Assembly (NCBI GenBank): GCA_024867545.1
Contig: JANFNE010000005.1
Coordinates: 124,001 to 188,000, forward strand
Reading direction: 5' to 3'
From: Phytopythium helicoides
Lineage: Eukaryota > Oomycota > Peronosporomycetes > Pythiales > Pythiaceae
DNA length: 64,000 bases
This document shows, piece by piece, positions 41,916-52,172 of the stretch. The notes beneath the pieces were generated by a model. That model worked only from the letters and a program-made list of their open reading frames with translations. It did not search any database and was not told the DNA's origin. The stretch's first letter is position 1; each line of letters opens with the position of its first letter. Position numbers and translations under genes: made by a program.

Positions 41916-43880
41916 ATGGACGCCGTCGCGGACGACAAGCTGCGCTTCCAGCAGTTCCGGCGCGGCAGCGCGGCCTCGGTGGCCACGTCCACCAGCAGCG
42001 GCGGCAGCGGCAAGGCCAGCTCGGCGCCCAGCTCCAGCAGCTCGCACCAGGCCGCCATGACGGCCGCGGCCGCCGCCTACCTCAGCCGTGCGCGCCAGCA
42101 GTTGCACTCGTCGTCGGCGGGCATGGCCAGTCGATTCGCCACCATCCCGGCCGAGCGCTCGCGGCAGTCGAACGTCAGCCTCGTGTCCACCACCAGCTCG
42201 GCCAACGTCAGCGGCTGGGACGAGATGAGCCGTAGCTCGCGCTTCTCGACCGTCTCGTCCGTCGCCTCCACCATGTCGTCGGCCTCGTCCGTATCCTCCT
42301 CGGCCTCCTCGGCAGACCGATGGGCGCCGCAGCGCAGCTCCAGCAGCTGCAACCGGTGCCACGAGCGGTTCTCGCTGCTCAAGCGATCGCACCGCTGCCG
42401 CCAGTGCGGATACCTATTCTGCCAAAAGTGCTCGCGCTTCCGCGCCGCGCTGCCCGGACACACGCACAAGTCGCGCGTCTGCGAGGGATGCTTCCCCAAG
42501 GTGCTATCGGGCAGCAAGCCGCCCGCAAACTCGTTCATCCACTCCAAGGCTTGGGTCCCGCGCGGCGTCTTCACGCACATGCTCAGCTACCTCAACCACG
42601 TCGATCTGTGCCTCGCCTCCATGACCTGCCGCTTCTGGTACAAGCGCGCGCTGCTCGACATCGTATGGCGCCCGCTCTACATCCGAGAGTTCGGCGACGA
42701 CGAGAGCAGCCCGCAGCGCGAGTCGCTCGTCGCCTTCCAGCGCGACGTGCACGGCATCGGCTTCGACAAGCTCTCGTGGAACAACAAGTTTGCGATCCGC
42801 TGGACGGCTCGCAAGGCCGCCGAGAAGAAGAAGAGCTTCCGCGTCATGTCGAGCCTGCTGGCTTCGCTTGGGCTGAGCAAGTACGCCCCCATCTTCGAGG
42901 CAGAAGAGATCGATATTGAGGCCTTGTGCCTCATGAACGCTGGCCATCTCCGGGATCTCGGCATCCCGTTTGGCCCGCGAATGAAGCTGCTGAACGCTGC
43001 GGCGTGCCTTGCGGACTTCAACGAGGACGAGGACGACATTGTCGAGCGTGCGTCTTCGCTCGAGGCTTCCCAGTCCATCACGCCTGTTGCTCGCTTCGAG
43101 CGGAAACGCGCCGAGATGAAGCATTTCAAGGCGAACCTTGTGCGCCGCGTGCAGCAGTCTGCCGTGCGCATTGCCATCCTCACGAGCGATGGCGAGCTCT
43201 GCAACGTCGGCTCCGGCATCATTATCAACGAAGGCGGCCTTGTTGCGACAGCGCGTCACTGCCTGCAGGGCGAGCAGTTTGATTGCATCTACAGCGACGA
43301 GTACCAGATCTTGATTGCGCCGACCGAGTCCACGTCGCTGCCACCTATGTGGAAGTACCACGCGCGTGCGATCCCCGAGTGCTGCGACGAAGAGCTCGAT
43401 TACGCACTCCTGCGTATCGACTGCGAGGTGATCTCCGATCCGCCGAGTGGTATTTACATTGGCGATGTGACCGACCGCATCATTGCGCGCAACTGGACGG
43501 TCACGAAGCTTGAGGGCACGTCTCGTGCTACGATCGGTAAGCTCCCAGCTGTGCCGATTGGCAACTCTAATAACGTCGAGCCCGGTGATGAGATGTGGAT
43601 GTTCGGGTATCCGAGCAGTGGCCACAACACTATCACGGTGCACCACGCGATCTGCTCTGGCACGGATTCGCAGGTGTACGACGGCGAAGAAGTTGACAAG
43701 GCCATGCTGCGCACTGCGGCACAGCTTGACAACGGCTTTAGCGGCGGCGCGGCTGTGGACAAGAAGGGCCAGCTCGTGGGGCTCATCTCGTTCTCGGTGC
43801 TGCGCCAGGACCGCGTGCGCGCCATCAACATGGTGAAGGGAGCGATCGAGCTCGCCAAGCGCAAGTACGGCTACGTATGA
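41916..43880 (+). CDS. FYVE-type zinc finger / F-box-like / SAM / trypsin-like serine protease fusion
   Basis: 654 aa, single exon. Order of domains: a Ser/Ala-rich start (1-140); FYVE-like finger (about 144-190) with CNRCHERFSLLKRSHRCRQC (eight Cys in the FYVE pattern, R-H-R-C intact, basic patch slightly altered); F-box-like helix set (about 214-255, GVFTHMLSYLNHVDLCLAS, then RFWYKRALL); SAM domain (about 311-375, LLASLGLSKYAPIFEAEEID); then a trypsin-like protease with the full triad: His in VATARHCL (about 447), Asp in DYALLRID (about 495) and Ser in GFSGGAAV (about 608). FYVE fingers bind PI3P on endosomes; the protease resembles the HtrA/V8-like group. I know of no standard protein with this order. 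Function unknown; an endosome-targeted protease is a reasonable guess. Confidence 0.85.
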   Translation: MDAVADDKLRFQQFRRGSAASVATSTSSGGSGKASSAPSSSSSHQAAMTAAAAAYLSRARQQLHSSSAGMASRFATIPAERSRQSNVSLVSTTSSANVSGWDEMSRSSRFSTVSSVASTMSSASSVSSSASSADRWAPQRSSSSCNRCHERFSLLKRSHRCRQCGYLFCQKCSRFRAALPGHTHKSRVCEGCFPKVLSGSKPPANSFIHSKAWVPRGVFTHMLSYLNHVDLCLASMTCRFWYKRALLDIVWRPLYIREFGDDESSPQRESLVAFQRDVHGIGFDKLSWNNKFAIRWTARKAAEKKKSFRVMSSLLASLGLSKYAPIFEAEEIDIEALCLMNAGHLRDLGIPFGPRMKLLNAAACLADFNEDEDDIVERASSLEASQSITPVARFERKRAEMKHFKANLVRRVQQSAVRIAILTSDGELCNVGSGIIINEGGLVATARHCLQGEQFDCIYSDEYQILIAPTESTSLPPMWKYHARAIPECCDEELDYALLRIDCEVISDPPSGIYIGDVTDRIIARNWTVTKLEGTSRATIGKLPAVPIGNSNNVEPGDEMWMFGYPSSGHNTITVHHAICSGTDSQVYDGEEVDKAMLRTAAQLDNGFSGGAAVDKKGQLVGLISFSVLRQDRVRAINMVKGAIELAKRKYGYV

Positions 43881-44363
43881 GGCGGCGAGCAGTCGCTGAT
43901 GGGTCCACCGCGAGGGGAACGGTGCACTCTGCCGTCGAGATTATGTTTATACGCGCGCGCCGTTGCGGGCAGCGCGCCCGCTCCATTTGCTCTTGTGTGC
44001 ACTGCCGCTCGGCTCGGCTCGAGCGAGCGGCTAGTAGTCGCGTGCGTTAGTAGTGTGTTAGTATTACCAACCGTTATTCCGACCCGAAGTGTCATGTTGG
44101 TCCATTCGTCTGCACCTCGGGATGACCCCAACAGGACCCTCTTGATGTTGCCTTTTGCAACCCAAATTCCATGTCGCTCGAAGGTCGCCTCAAGTGGGAA
44201 GGGCTGGCTTGTAGGTGTCAGTTTCGACCGGAGCAAGACACGCAGTGCGGCGCACGGCGAGCAGCAGCTCCTCCATACTAACGCGCCGTACAAATCTGCG
44301 CGGAAGCGGCCCGTGGATCATCGGCTTGTCTTTGCTGCCGGCCGCGTGGAGGCTCGTCGAGCA
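43881..44363. other. intergenic region
   Basis: 483 bp. The QSOX frame stays open through it, but an Inr-like site at its end places the transcription start downstream. Nothing else seen. Confidence 0.5.
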
Positions 44364-44378
44364 GCGCATTTCGGATTT
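44364..44378 (+). promoter_or_regulatory. oomycete initiator (Inr) of the QSOX gene
   Basis: GCGCATTTCGGATTT fits GCTCATTYYNCAWTT with two changes, 18 bp before the chosen start codon. It favours the 44397 ATG over the upstream open frame. Confidence 0.55.
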
Positions 44379-44396
44379 AACAGCTCCAGCTCCAGC

Positions 44397-45851
44397 ATGC
44401 GGTCGCTGCTCCTCGCGGTCGCGGTGCTCTCGGCGTGGGCCGCGACGGCGCGCGCCAGCCTCTTCCAGCGCGACTCGAGCCCGCTGTTCGTCGACTCGTT
44501 CCAGATCCGGCCGCTGTCGCGCGACAGCTTCCACGACATGCTCAACGACACCAAGGCCGTGTGGCTCGTCGACTTCTACGCGCCGTGGTGCCCGCACTGC
44601 CGAGACTTTGCGCCGGAGCTCGAGAAGGTCGCGGCCTTCTACGCCGACAGCGCCGTCGTGCACATCGGCGCCGTCGACTGCACGCGCAACAAGGAGATCT
44701 GCAACGACGAGAAGATCTACGGATACCCGTCGCTCAAGCTCTTCCATGTGCCCGAGACGGCCGAGTTCTCGCGCAAGATGACGGTCAAGGGCCGCAAGAC
44801 CACCAAGAGCGTCATCTCCTGGATCGAAGGCCAACTCGCCGAGTACGGCATGGCATCGGGCATCAGCGAGGAGGAGATCGAGAAGCAGATCGCACTCATC
44901 CGCAGCGACCGCGTGATCGACAAGGCCGGCGGCGCACCCGTGCTCAAGGAACAGGCGCCAGAGATGAAGTTAAAGCGCCTGCACGACGCTGGCGCTGCTG
45001 CCATGCTCACGCTCGAGAACAGCTTTTACATCGGCACCACAGTATTGGAGGGCGACAGGTACGAGGCCGCGCTCAAGTGGGTCGAGGCGCTTGCTGTCGC
45101 GTTCCCCATGGAGGGTAACCGCGCGGCGTTTGCGATCCTGCTGGACGCTATGAAGCGCAACAACAAGTGGGAGCAGAAAGACTGGAACGAGCTCATTCAG
45201 AAGTGGAAGGGCATCGCGATCAAAACGGTTTATCCCACAGATCTGCTGGAAGCCAGCGAAGAGGACGGCTGGTCGACGTGCACTACGTACACGTGCGCAG
45301 TCTGGACGCTCTTCCACAGCATGACGGTGACCAACATCCAGACCGCATCTCCGCTCGAGCCGTGGAAACCCAGCGAGCTCGCGGCTGCCATCCGAACGTA
45401 CATCAAATTCTTCTTTGGCTGCGAGGACTGCAGGAACCACTTTATGAAGGCGAATCCGGACAGCGTAATCACAGAGATGGCCAAGCGCGACTCGGAGGGA
45501 CCCAAGGAGGTCGCGTTGTGGATGTGGCGCATGCACAACAAGGTCAACAAGTTCCTCAAGAAGGGCCAGTGGCCGTCCGTGAAGACGTGCCCCGTCTGCT
45601 ACATTGAAGATATTGAGGAGCTGACCTTGGACCCGGCTGTTCTCCACGAGGACGAGATCCTCAAGTACCTCACGAGCGTGTTCCGCCACGAAGGCGCAGA
45701 GACTGAGGCTGGTCTGTGGAGCATGCTGACGGGCTATAGCTCGACCGTCGCGGGTGTGATGGTGCTCGCTGTGCTCGTGTACGCCGCGCAGTCTCAGCGC
45801 CACCGGATCGTGGACGTCAAGGGCGTTCTCCAGCGCCAGCACCTCGCCTGA
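44397..45851 (+). CDS. QSOX: quiescin-type sulfhydryl oxidase (QSOX)
   Basis: 484 aa, single exon. FAD enzyme that forms disulphides in proteins passing the secretory route and passes the electrons to oxygen. Signal peptide 1-20 (MRSLLLAVAVLSAWAATARA). Thioredoxin domain with active site WCPHC (about residue 65) and YGYPSLKLF. A helical middle part is followed by an Erv/ALR domain with WTLFHSM for FAD, the proximal CEDC pair (about 342), WRMHNKVN and CPVC (about 398). A membrane helix (about 447-465) anchors the C-terminus. The order Trx-Erv-TM matches QSOX of plants and protists, which have only one active Trx domain. Confidence 0.92.
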   Translation: MRSLLLAVAVLSAWAATARASLFQRDSSPLFVDSFQIRPLSRDSFHDMLNDTKAVWLVDFYAPWCPHCRDFAPELEKVAAFYADSAVVHIGAVDCTRNKEICNDEKIYGYPSLKLFHVPETAEFSRKMTVKGRKTTKSVISWIEGQLAEYGMASGISEEEIEKQIALIRSDRVIDKAGGAPVLKEQAPEMKLKRLHDAGAAAMLTLENSFYIGTTVLEGDRYEAALKWVEALAVAFPMEGNRAAFAILLDAMKRNNKWEQKDWNELIQKWKGIAIKTVYPTDLLEASEEDGWSTCTTYTCAVWTLFHSMTVTNIQTASPLEPWKPSELAAAIRTYIKFFFGCEDCRNHFMKANPDSVITEMAKRDSEGPKEVALWMWRMHNKVNKFLKKGQWPSVKTCPVCYIEDIEELTLDPAVLHEDEILKYLTSVFRHEGAETEAGLWSMLTGYSSTVAGVMVLAVLVYAAQSQRHRIVDVKGVLQRQHLA

Positions 45852-45992
45852 CAACCACCGCGCCGCGCCTCGATCCGCAAGGACTGAGCGCGCGCCGGCG
45901 GCACCCTCCGCGGTCGTGTCCATGTTGTACCCATTCGACTTCAACTCGAATCCAACACGTAACCTCCCTTTCTTCCGTTAAGTGTTGCATAA

Positions 45993-48900
45993 AAAACCGG
46001 CGAGAAAGAGAAGGCGCAGTCGCAACAGCACTACCGCGGAGAGAGCAGGCGCGGCCTCGAGGCGCTCGCGGCCGCAGTCCTCGCGCTCCCTGCGCGCAGC
46101 AGCCCGCCCGCCACTGTGTATCGCCCGCCGCGCTCTCCTCCGGCGGCCGGCGGGTCCTCCGCGGGCTTCGCGGGCCGCGGCGCGGCCGGCAGCGCGGCCC
46201 ACGACGACGGCGGCGGCGCGCTCTTCCGGCGCAAGCAGCCGCCGTCCAAGCACCGGCGCGGCGGATCGTTCGGCGGCCATGTGGGCTCCCCTGGGTCCTC
46301 GAGCGGCGTGCAGGCGCCAGGATCGACCGCCAGCGGGAGCAGCGGAGGCGGGGAGAAGCGCAGCCTGCTGGAGACCATCTTCTCGTCCAAGCGCCGCGCC
46401 AGCAACGCGCAGCCGCGCACGCCCAAGCTGCGCCCGGCGCCGAGCCCCGCGGCGATCGCAAGGGGCGTGGAGATCCTGCACTCGATCTTCCCCAAGTGGG
46501 AGCCCATGTCGCTCCAGATTGTGCTGGAGGCCAACGAGTTCGTCATGGAAGACACCATCACGGCCGTGCTCAACATGGAGGAGGTAGAGGGCAACGGCGC
46601 GCAAGGAGGGGGCACAACGCGAGAGTCGGGTGGAGAGTCGAGTCGAGGGTTCCCCGTCAAGAACCCGCTCCCGGACGACTTTCTGATGGTGAGTCTGTGC
46701 TTTGGTACGATGTGGCGATAGTGGAGAGCGTGCTGACTGGGTCCGACGTTGCAGCTACCGGATGACGACGATGATCAAGATGCGACGCAAAACAAAGCAG
46801 AGGGAACGCGCGGATCACAGAGACATAAACAAAAAGTTGAAGAGGACGACGACGAGGACGAAGAGGAACCTTGCGATGACAGCGAGCGAGACGACGACTT
46901 GGAATCCAAAGACGAAACTTTTGAGGGAGACGACATCCGATCTGAGCGATCGACCAGCACACTTGCGGAGGACGATGGTACCATGTACGGGAAGGAGTTT
47001 AGCGAAGCTGGCGATAGCTCGAGTGATGAAGTGATCACGCCCGTGCTGAACGAGGCGGCTGTCTTGGCAAACCAGAAGATTGTTTCGGATGCAATGAACC
47101 AGAAGTTCATCCCAGTTGAGCTGCGCAATGAGCGCTCCAGTATTTTCGATATCGCGCATATTGACGTGATCAAGCACAGCAAGCTGAATCTCAGCGAGGC
47201 GGAGAACAGAATTCGCCACCGTGAGCCGCATCTCGTATTTGAGCTGCTTTCAAAAGCAAGTGAAATCTATCGTGCGGGCATCATATCGAGCCAGGAGCTG
47301 GATTTCCTCCGAAGCATGGTCTTGGCTAGAATCCAGCCGTCCAAAATGGTGCGTCGACAACCAAATGTCTGATAACCTTTCTATTGCGACTAATGGAGAA
47401 TTTGTGATACTCGTACAGCTGACCGATATGACGATGAATATGGATAGCGTGATCTCGGACCATGAGTGGCATTGCCTTATCTTGAAGGCAAAAGGTAATC
47501 CTTGATGACGTTTTGATGTTTAACTACTACAGACATGGCTCATCAATCTGGAAACTGATGTGTAGGAATCCGACATGCACTGTCCATCCGGATCTTCCGG
47601 GAAGAAACTAGAGCTGCTCGAAGCAATGGGCACATGGTAGGGCATCCCTCTCATGTGCCTTCCCTAGTCCAGCAACATCTAATCACGTGCTGGCGTGCAG
47701 GAGTACATTGTTCGTGTCGTCGATGTTGAAAGTGGCGTCGTATGGTTTACCCGGAAGCGCTTTCGAGAGCTACACAAACTATATCGAAAGGTGATACACC
47801 GATGCCACGCTCTGAGTAGTGTATTCGATCTAACTGGCACTTTGTTTTTGTACTGTAGTTAACTCGGATATCTCGGCGACTGGCCCAATGCGAGTTCCCC
47901 ACACGGCGCTCTGATGCACGGAAATCGCCGGCATCAGTTGCTTATGATCGTGCACCAGTGCTAGAGAACTTCCTGCGCACGGCCGCTGCGCTGGTTGCAC
48001 CCACCCCGCTTACTTTTCTTCAAGGTATGGTGCTGAAGCAACTTCAGCAGTTTTTGGACGTGCCACATGTTGGCATTCTGCAACGAAATCGCACCCAACC
48101 CATCTCAAGAGAGCTACGCGTGTATGTGTATCACACGCTGAGCGATTTGTCATCTCCCGAAGGCCGGGCGTGTGCAAAGTTCCTCAACAAGGTGAAGCAA
48201 AGCGGTCCCGAGATCATGAAGGACCTTCTGGAGGATATCGGAGACATCCTTGACGGGGTACAAGAGTATATGCTGGAGCACCGTTTTGAAGAAATGCGGC
48301 TGCATGTTCAGCGACTGCTGCACCTCGATTCAACGTCGTCAACTGGAGCTTCTCGTCGATCGCGTGTAACTCGGAAAAGCTCAGTATCAAGTATCACATC
48401 TGCGGACGTATCGAGCAACAACGAAAAACTGCAGCAGATTATTTCGGATTCTATTCGTCATGAGCTCGAGGACCGCATTTGCGTTCCTCTTATGCACGAT
48501 CTCACGCAGTACCTGCGGCGGCTCGTACTGCCGAAAGAACAGCAGTTCCGTCACCGAGTGTTTCAGCTCAAGGGAAAGCCACAGAGCTACTTTGGTATCC
48601 CGATCGAGAAGATCTCGCTCAGTAGTTGGCGCTCTGTCGTTGACATTATCAAGGAGATGGATGGCGCGTTCCTTCCACTCGACAAGATGCGCAAGCTTGT
48701 TGCAGCTGCGCACCAGATTCACGCGCTGTATCGCTCAGAGAGGCAGATCTTCTACGCCGAGGCTGCACCACATCGTCGCCACCGGCGCAACTCGATCTCG
48801 ACGTACGCTACCCCGCCCCCAGTTTCCGCGCCAGTGATTCAAGGCAGCTCGGACACAATGTCGATCCCGACGCCGCCAACGAGCGAGCAGCTTGCGGCAG

Positions 48901-49184
48901 CCGATGATTCGCTGAGCAATCGTGGCACGGACTTGAGCGAGGACGGCATCCGCGTGTCGGAAGGGCCGCAAGAGGACGAGGTGCTCAGTGGCGACGACTT
49001 CCTACCCATCTTTGTGTACGTGATTGTGCACAGCGACCTGGAGTCGCCCATTATGACGCAGGTGCTGCTGAACCGGCTGTGCGACCCCGAGAAGCGCCGC
49101 AGCGAGTCGGGTTACTACCTCGCGACGTTCGAGGCCGCGCTGCATCACATCCTCTCGCATGAGATTCTCGAAGCCGACATCTAA
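45993..49184 (+). CDS. CUE-PX-VPS9 protein, probable Rab5-family guanine nucleotide exchange factor (5' end unresolved)
   Basis: Exons: (45993 or upstream)-46688, 46755-47348, 47419-47494, 47566-47636, 47701-47790 and 47859-49184; introns 64-71 nt, phases consistent. A Gly/Ser/Arg-rich start leads to a CUE domain (GVEILHSIFPKWEPMSLQIV, ubiquitin binding). An acidic tract (EEDDDEDEEE) and a helical part follow. A PX domain spans exons 5-7 (EYIVRVVDVESGVVWFTRK, RFRELHKLY) for phosphoinositide binding. The C-terminal VPS9 domain has DDFLPIFVYVIVHSDLESP and YYLATFEAALHHI, the catalytic core that activates Rab5/Rab21. The first exon has no in-frame ATG before the CUE domain; a start at 45922 with an intron, or a non-AUG start, is possible. 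Role: early endosome traffic. Confidence 0.85.
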
Positions 49185-49540
49185 GTAGCTCGTGCAGCAA
49201 CCAACCGCTGTCGATGGTTCGTAGCGTTTTCTAGTCGGTATCAACAACAATGCTTCAACACGAGCAGGTGGCAAGTGAGAAAATGAGAAAAATGCGTGCG
49301 TGGTGACGTTGTTGAAGTCCCTCCCCCATGAGTTCCACCTCCAAATACCGGTAGTCGACCGGTGACCGCGTGGCCCACAACTCAGCACGCCAGGGTTCAC
49401 TGCGGCGCTCCTAAGAAGAAAATGTCTTGGTTTGAGTATGGTGCACTGTTCAGTCCCATTTGCCTGGGTCCTCCCCCCCAAAATACTGACGGAGAAAGTG
49501 CGCACACACACACGTCGTGCAGCGAGTCGGGGGCGGCGCC
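49185..49540. other. intergenic region, promoter of the TKL kinase
   Basis: 356 bp. Contains two ACCGGT sites 11 bp apart (listed separately). Nothing else seen. Confidence 0.55.
49347..49363. promoter_or_regulatory. two ACCGGT sites at 11-bp spacing
   Basis: ACCGGT begins at 49347 and 49358, within TACCGGTAGTCGACCGGT, about 180 bp upstream of the kinase start. Third intergenic place in the window with this exact spacing. Confidence 0.65.
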
Positions 49541-51766
49541 ATGGACCCGGTGCTCTCGGGCTCGCTGTGCTTCCTGGTGCTGGCGATCGTCATGTACATC
49601 AAGTTTATCCGCGAGCACCCGTGGGCGGACGACGAGGACGCGCTGGGCGACCGCAGCAAGTCGAGCCCCGTGGAGCCCGACGCCATGCCGTTCCTGCACC
49701 CGGCGTCGCCTGTGGGCGTGCTGCAGGCGCAGAAGCAGCAGCGCCAGCAGCAGCAGGCCGCCAACCGCGCCACGCTGCGCGGGCCATTCAAGAAGGTCAT
49801 GCAGGCCTCCTCCTCGGCCGTGGCGGGCTCGGGCGCGGCCAGCGGCGCCTACAGCAAGAAGCAGCCAATGCGCCGCAGGACGCACAGCGCCACGCTTGCC
49901 GGCGCGGCCTCGGGCATGCACGGGGGCGGCGGAGATGGCGGTGCCAATAGCGTGACGGGCGCGGCGGGCGCGGACGGGAACATGGCCATGACAATGGAGC
50001 AGCTGCCCACGACCATTTTCGAGACGCGCCAGGAGCACTTCCACCACGGCGACAAGCCTCCGCCACAGGGGGTGCAACACCCACCGCCGTCCTCGGGGCG
50101 CAACCAGCACCGCATTAACTTTGACCTGTCGGACGATGACGAGTTTGACGAGGAAATGGGATTCTTGTCCCCGCGCAAGCACACCGACGCCGCGAACGAG
50201 TCGCTCGAGAGCGTCCCGTTCGAAGACGTCGACAGCGACGACGGGTTCACCGATCTTGAGAACCACCTCAGCGAGTTCGATCACGACGACAGCCAATTCC
50301 ATCGCGGCAATGGTGCTGGGACGCCGCACCATCGCCCGCCAGCGGTTAACGGCCCGCCGCTTGCCACACCTTCCAAGGCGGACACGTCGAAAACATCCAT
50401 TGACCGCCAGTTTGTGCGCGAAGCCGTAGCTCCGCCAGCGCAAATGCAGCTCGAAGTCGCTCGGAAGGCGCGAATCCCGCTGTTCTTGCATTCTCCAATG
50501 TACGTGCGAACGTCCGCAGCACCTCTGGTAGACGACATGGAGATTTTGGAGAAGGGGGATGGCGATGGGAAAGGTGTGATGGTGAATCCCGAACTTGCAC
50601 GCCCCGTTGGCCAGCCCCAGGCTGGAGCGAATGTGAAAGCAGAGCAGCCCGCAGGTGCGCCTGCACAGGCAGTTGGTGCTGCTGCTGGAGCCGCAGGCGC
50701 TGGGGCGGGAGCAGCTGCATACGCACATGCGCGACGCAGGGGAAAACTGCCCAACAAGATGAAGAACCAGAGCCTTCACATCGATTTCAACGAGTTGCAG
50801 GTTGCAGAGATGATCGGACAAGGCGCATTTGGCACAGTTCATCGAGCTATGTGGCGCGGCACGTCCGTCGCGGTCAAGATCCTCGTGTGCCAGTACTTGA
50901 CAGTCGACATTCTCGAGGAGTTTGAGACCGAGGTGCAAATCATGAGCATCTTACGGTGCGTACTGATACTTCTTCATGGTGGCGCGATACTGCAACTAAC
51001 ATTTCGTGACTTTTGTGATCGCAGACACCCAAACATTTGCCTGTTGATGGGCGCGTGCTTGGAGCCTCCAACAAGGTGTCTTGTGATCGAGTACTTGCCA
51101 CGCGGCTCATTGTGGAACGTGCTCCGCCAAGATGTAGTCATCGATCTGAACAAGCAGCTTGGGTGCGTTCCTATTTGTCTTTACTGTGCGAAATGCGATG
51201 ATCTGACCTTCTGCAAACCTCTTTGGCTACCGTCCAGGTTTGCACGCGACACAGCGTTGGGTATGAACTACCTGCACTCTTTCCAGCCGCCTATCCTGCA
51301 TCGCGACCTCAAGAGCCCGAATTTGCTCATTGACATGTCCTACGCGCTCAAGATCTCGGACTTTGGTCTCGCCCGTGTGCGCGCGCATTTCCAGACCATG
51401 ACGGGCAACTGCGGAACTACCCAGTGGATGGCGCCGGAAGTGCTAGCGGCCGAGAAGTACACGGAGAAAGCCGACGTCTTCTCATACGGTGTTGTCGTGT
51501 GGGAGACCGTGACGCGTGAGTGCCCGTATGAGGGTCTGAGCCAGATTCAGGCGGCGCTCGGCGTGCTCAACAACAACCTGCGGCCGACAATTCCCGAGAA
51601 CTGCCCACCGCTATTTAAGAAGATCATGACGCTGTGCTGGGTGAGTAACCCAGAGGAGCGCCCGACGTTCGAGGCAGTGCTCGACATCCTGCACCGCTCC
51701 AGCGACGGCCTGTTGCCACCTGAAGAGCGCACACGCGCAGGCTCGAACGCGCATCGAGGGGCGTGA
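49541..51766 (+). CDS. membrane-anchored TKL (Raf/MLK-like) protein kinase
   Basis: Exons 49541-50955, 51025-51162 and 51238-51766 (693 aa; introns 69 and 75 nt, both inside the kinase domain). A single hydrophobic helix at residues 6-25 (LSGSLCFLVLAIVMYIKFI) is the only membrane segment; there is no room for an outside domain. About 390 residues of low-complexity linker follow (Gln, Gly and Asp/Glu-rich). The kinase domain has IGQGAFGTVHRAMW (426), VAVKIL, HPNICLLMGACLEPP, HRDLKSPNLL (about 539), DFGLAR (558) and GTTQWMAPEV. All catalytic residues are present, so it should be an active Ser/Thr kinase. The pattern is that of the plant/oomycete Raf-like group. Confidence 0.9.
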   Translation: MDPVLSGSLCFLVLAIVMYIKFIREHPWADDEDALGDRSKSSPVEPDAMPFLHPASPVGVLQAQKQQRQQQQAANRATLRGPFKKVMQASSSAVAGSGAASGAYSKKQPMRRRTHSATLAGAASGMHGGGGDGGANSVTGAAGADGNMAMTMEQLPTTIFETRQEHFHHGDKPPPQGVQHPPPSSGRNQHRINFDLSDDDEFDEEMGFLSPRKHTDAANESLESVPFEDVDSDDGFTDLENHLSEFDHDDSQFHRGNGAGTPHHRPPAVNGPPLATPSKADTSKTSIDRQFVREAVAPPAQMQLEVARKARIPLFLHSPMYVRTSAAPLVDDMEILEKGDGDGKGVMVNPELARPVGQPQAGANVKAEQPAGAPAQAVGAAAGAAGAGAGAAAYAHARRRGKLPNKMKNQSLHIDFNELQVAEMIGQGAFGTVHRAMWRGTSVAVKILVCQYLTVDILEEFETEVQIMSILRCVLILLHGGAILQLTFRDFCDRRHPNICLLMGACLEPPTRCLVIEYLPRGSLWNVLRQDVVIDLNKQLGCVPICLYCAKCDDLTFCKPLWLPSRFARDTALGMNYLHSFQPPILHRDLKSPNLLIDMSYALKISDFGLARVRAHFQTMTGNCGTTQWMAPEVLAAEKYTEKADVFSYGVVVWETVTRECPYEGLSQIQAALGVLNNNLRPTIPENCPPLFKKIMTLCWVSNPEERPTFEAVLDILHRSSDGLLPPEERTRAGSNAHRGA

Positions 51767-52172
51767 ACAGCCGTCGTCGACGATGGCTGGTTGTTTTGTG
51801 TTTCATTAGCGTTGGGGCCTGACGCGGCAATCGATAGACCGAGCGGGCCTGGCAGGCGGACGAGCCAAGGTTTAAAAAAACATAGATACAAAATCACGAC
51901 CGCAGCATGCTTCATGTCATGACGCGACCATCATGATGGCCGCCGCAGCTGGAAGGTGTCCCATGCCGCTGAGCATGTGATGGCAGCCATCGTTTGCTAA
52001 ACCTGCGTATCACGACCTCTAAATCCACGCTTCCAAGAGATTTTACTATTTTGCGTGTGGTTAAATCCACACGTTGGCACTGCTAATCTTCGCCTGCGCG
52101 AGACCGGCAGGCGCGTCAGCGTCATTTCCGCTTCATCCGCGTCGGCCGCACCTCCACCTCTCCTGCTCCGCC
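51767..52172. other. intergenic region
   Basis: 406 bp between the kinase stop and the P5C reductase start; AT-rich around 51870-51900. Nothing recognised. Confidence 0.5.

Noticed and set aside
42504..43646. 380-codon minus-strand frame opposite the FYVE/protease gene
   Set aside because: Shadow of a biased coding strand; opposite frame encodes recognised domains.
44970..45944. 324-codon minus-strand frame opposite QSOX
   Set aside because: Antisense shadow; QSOX motifs are unambiguous on the plus strand.
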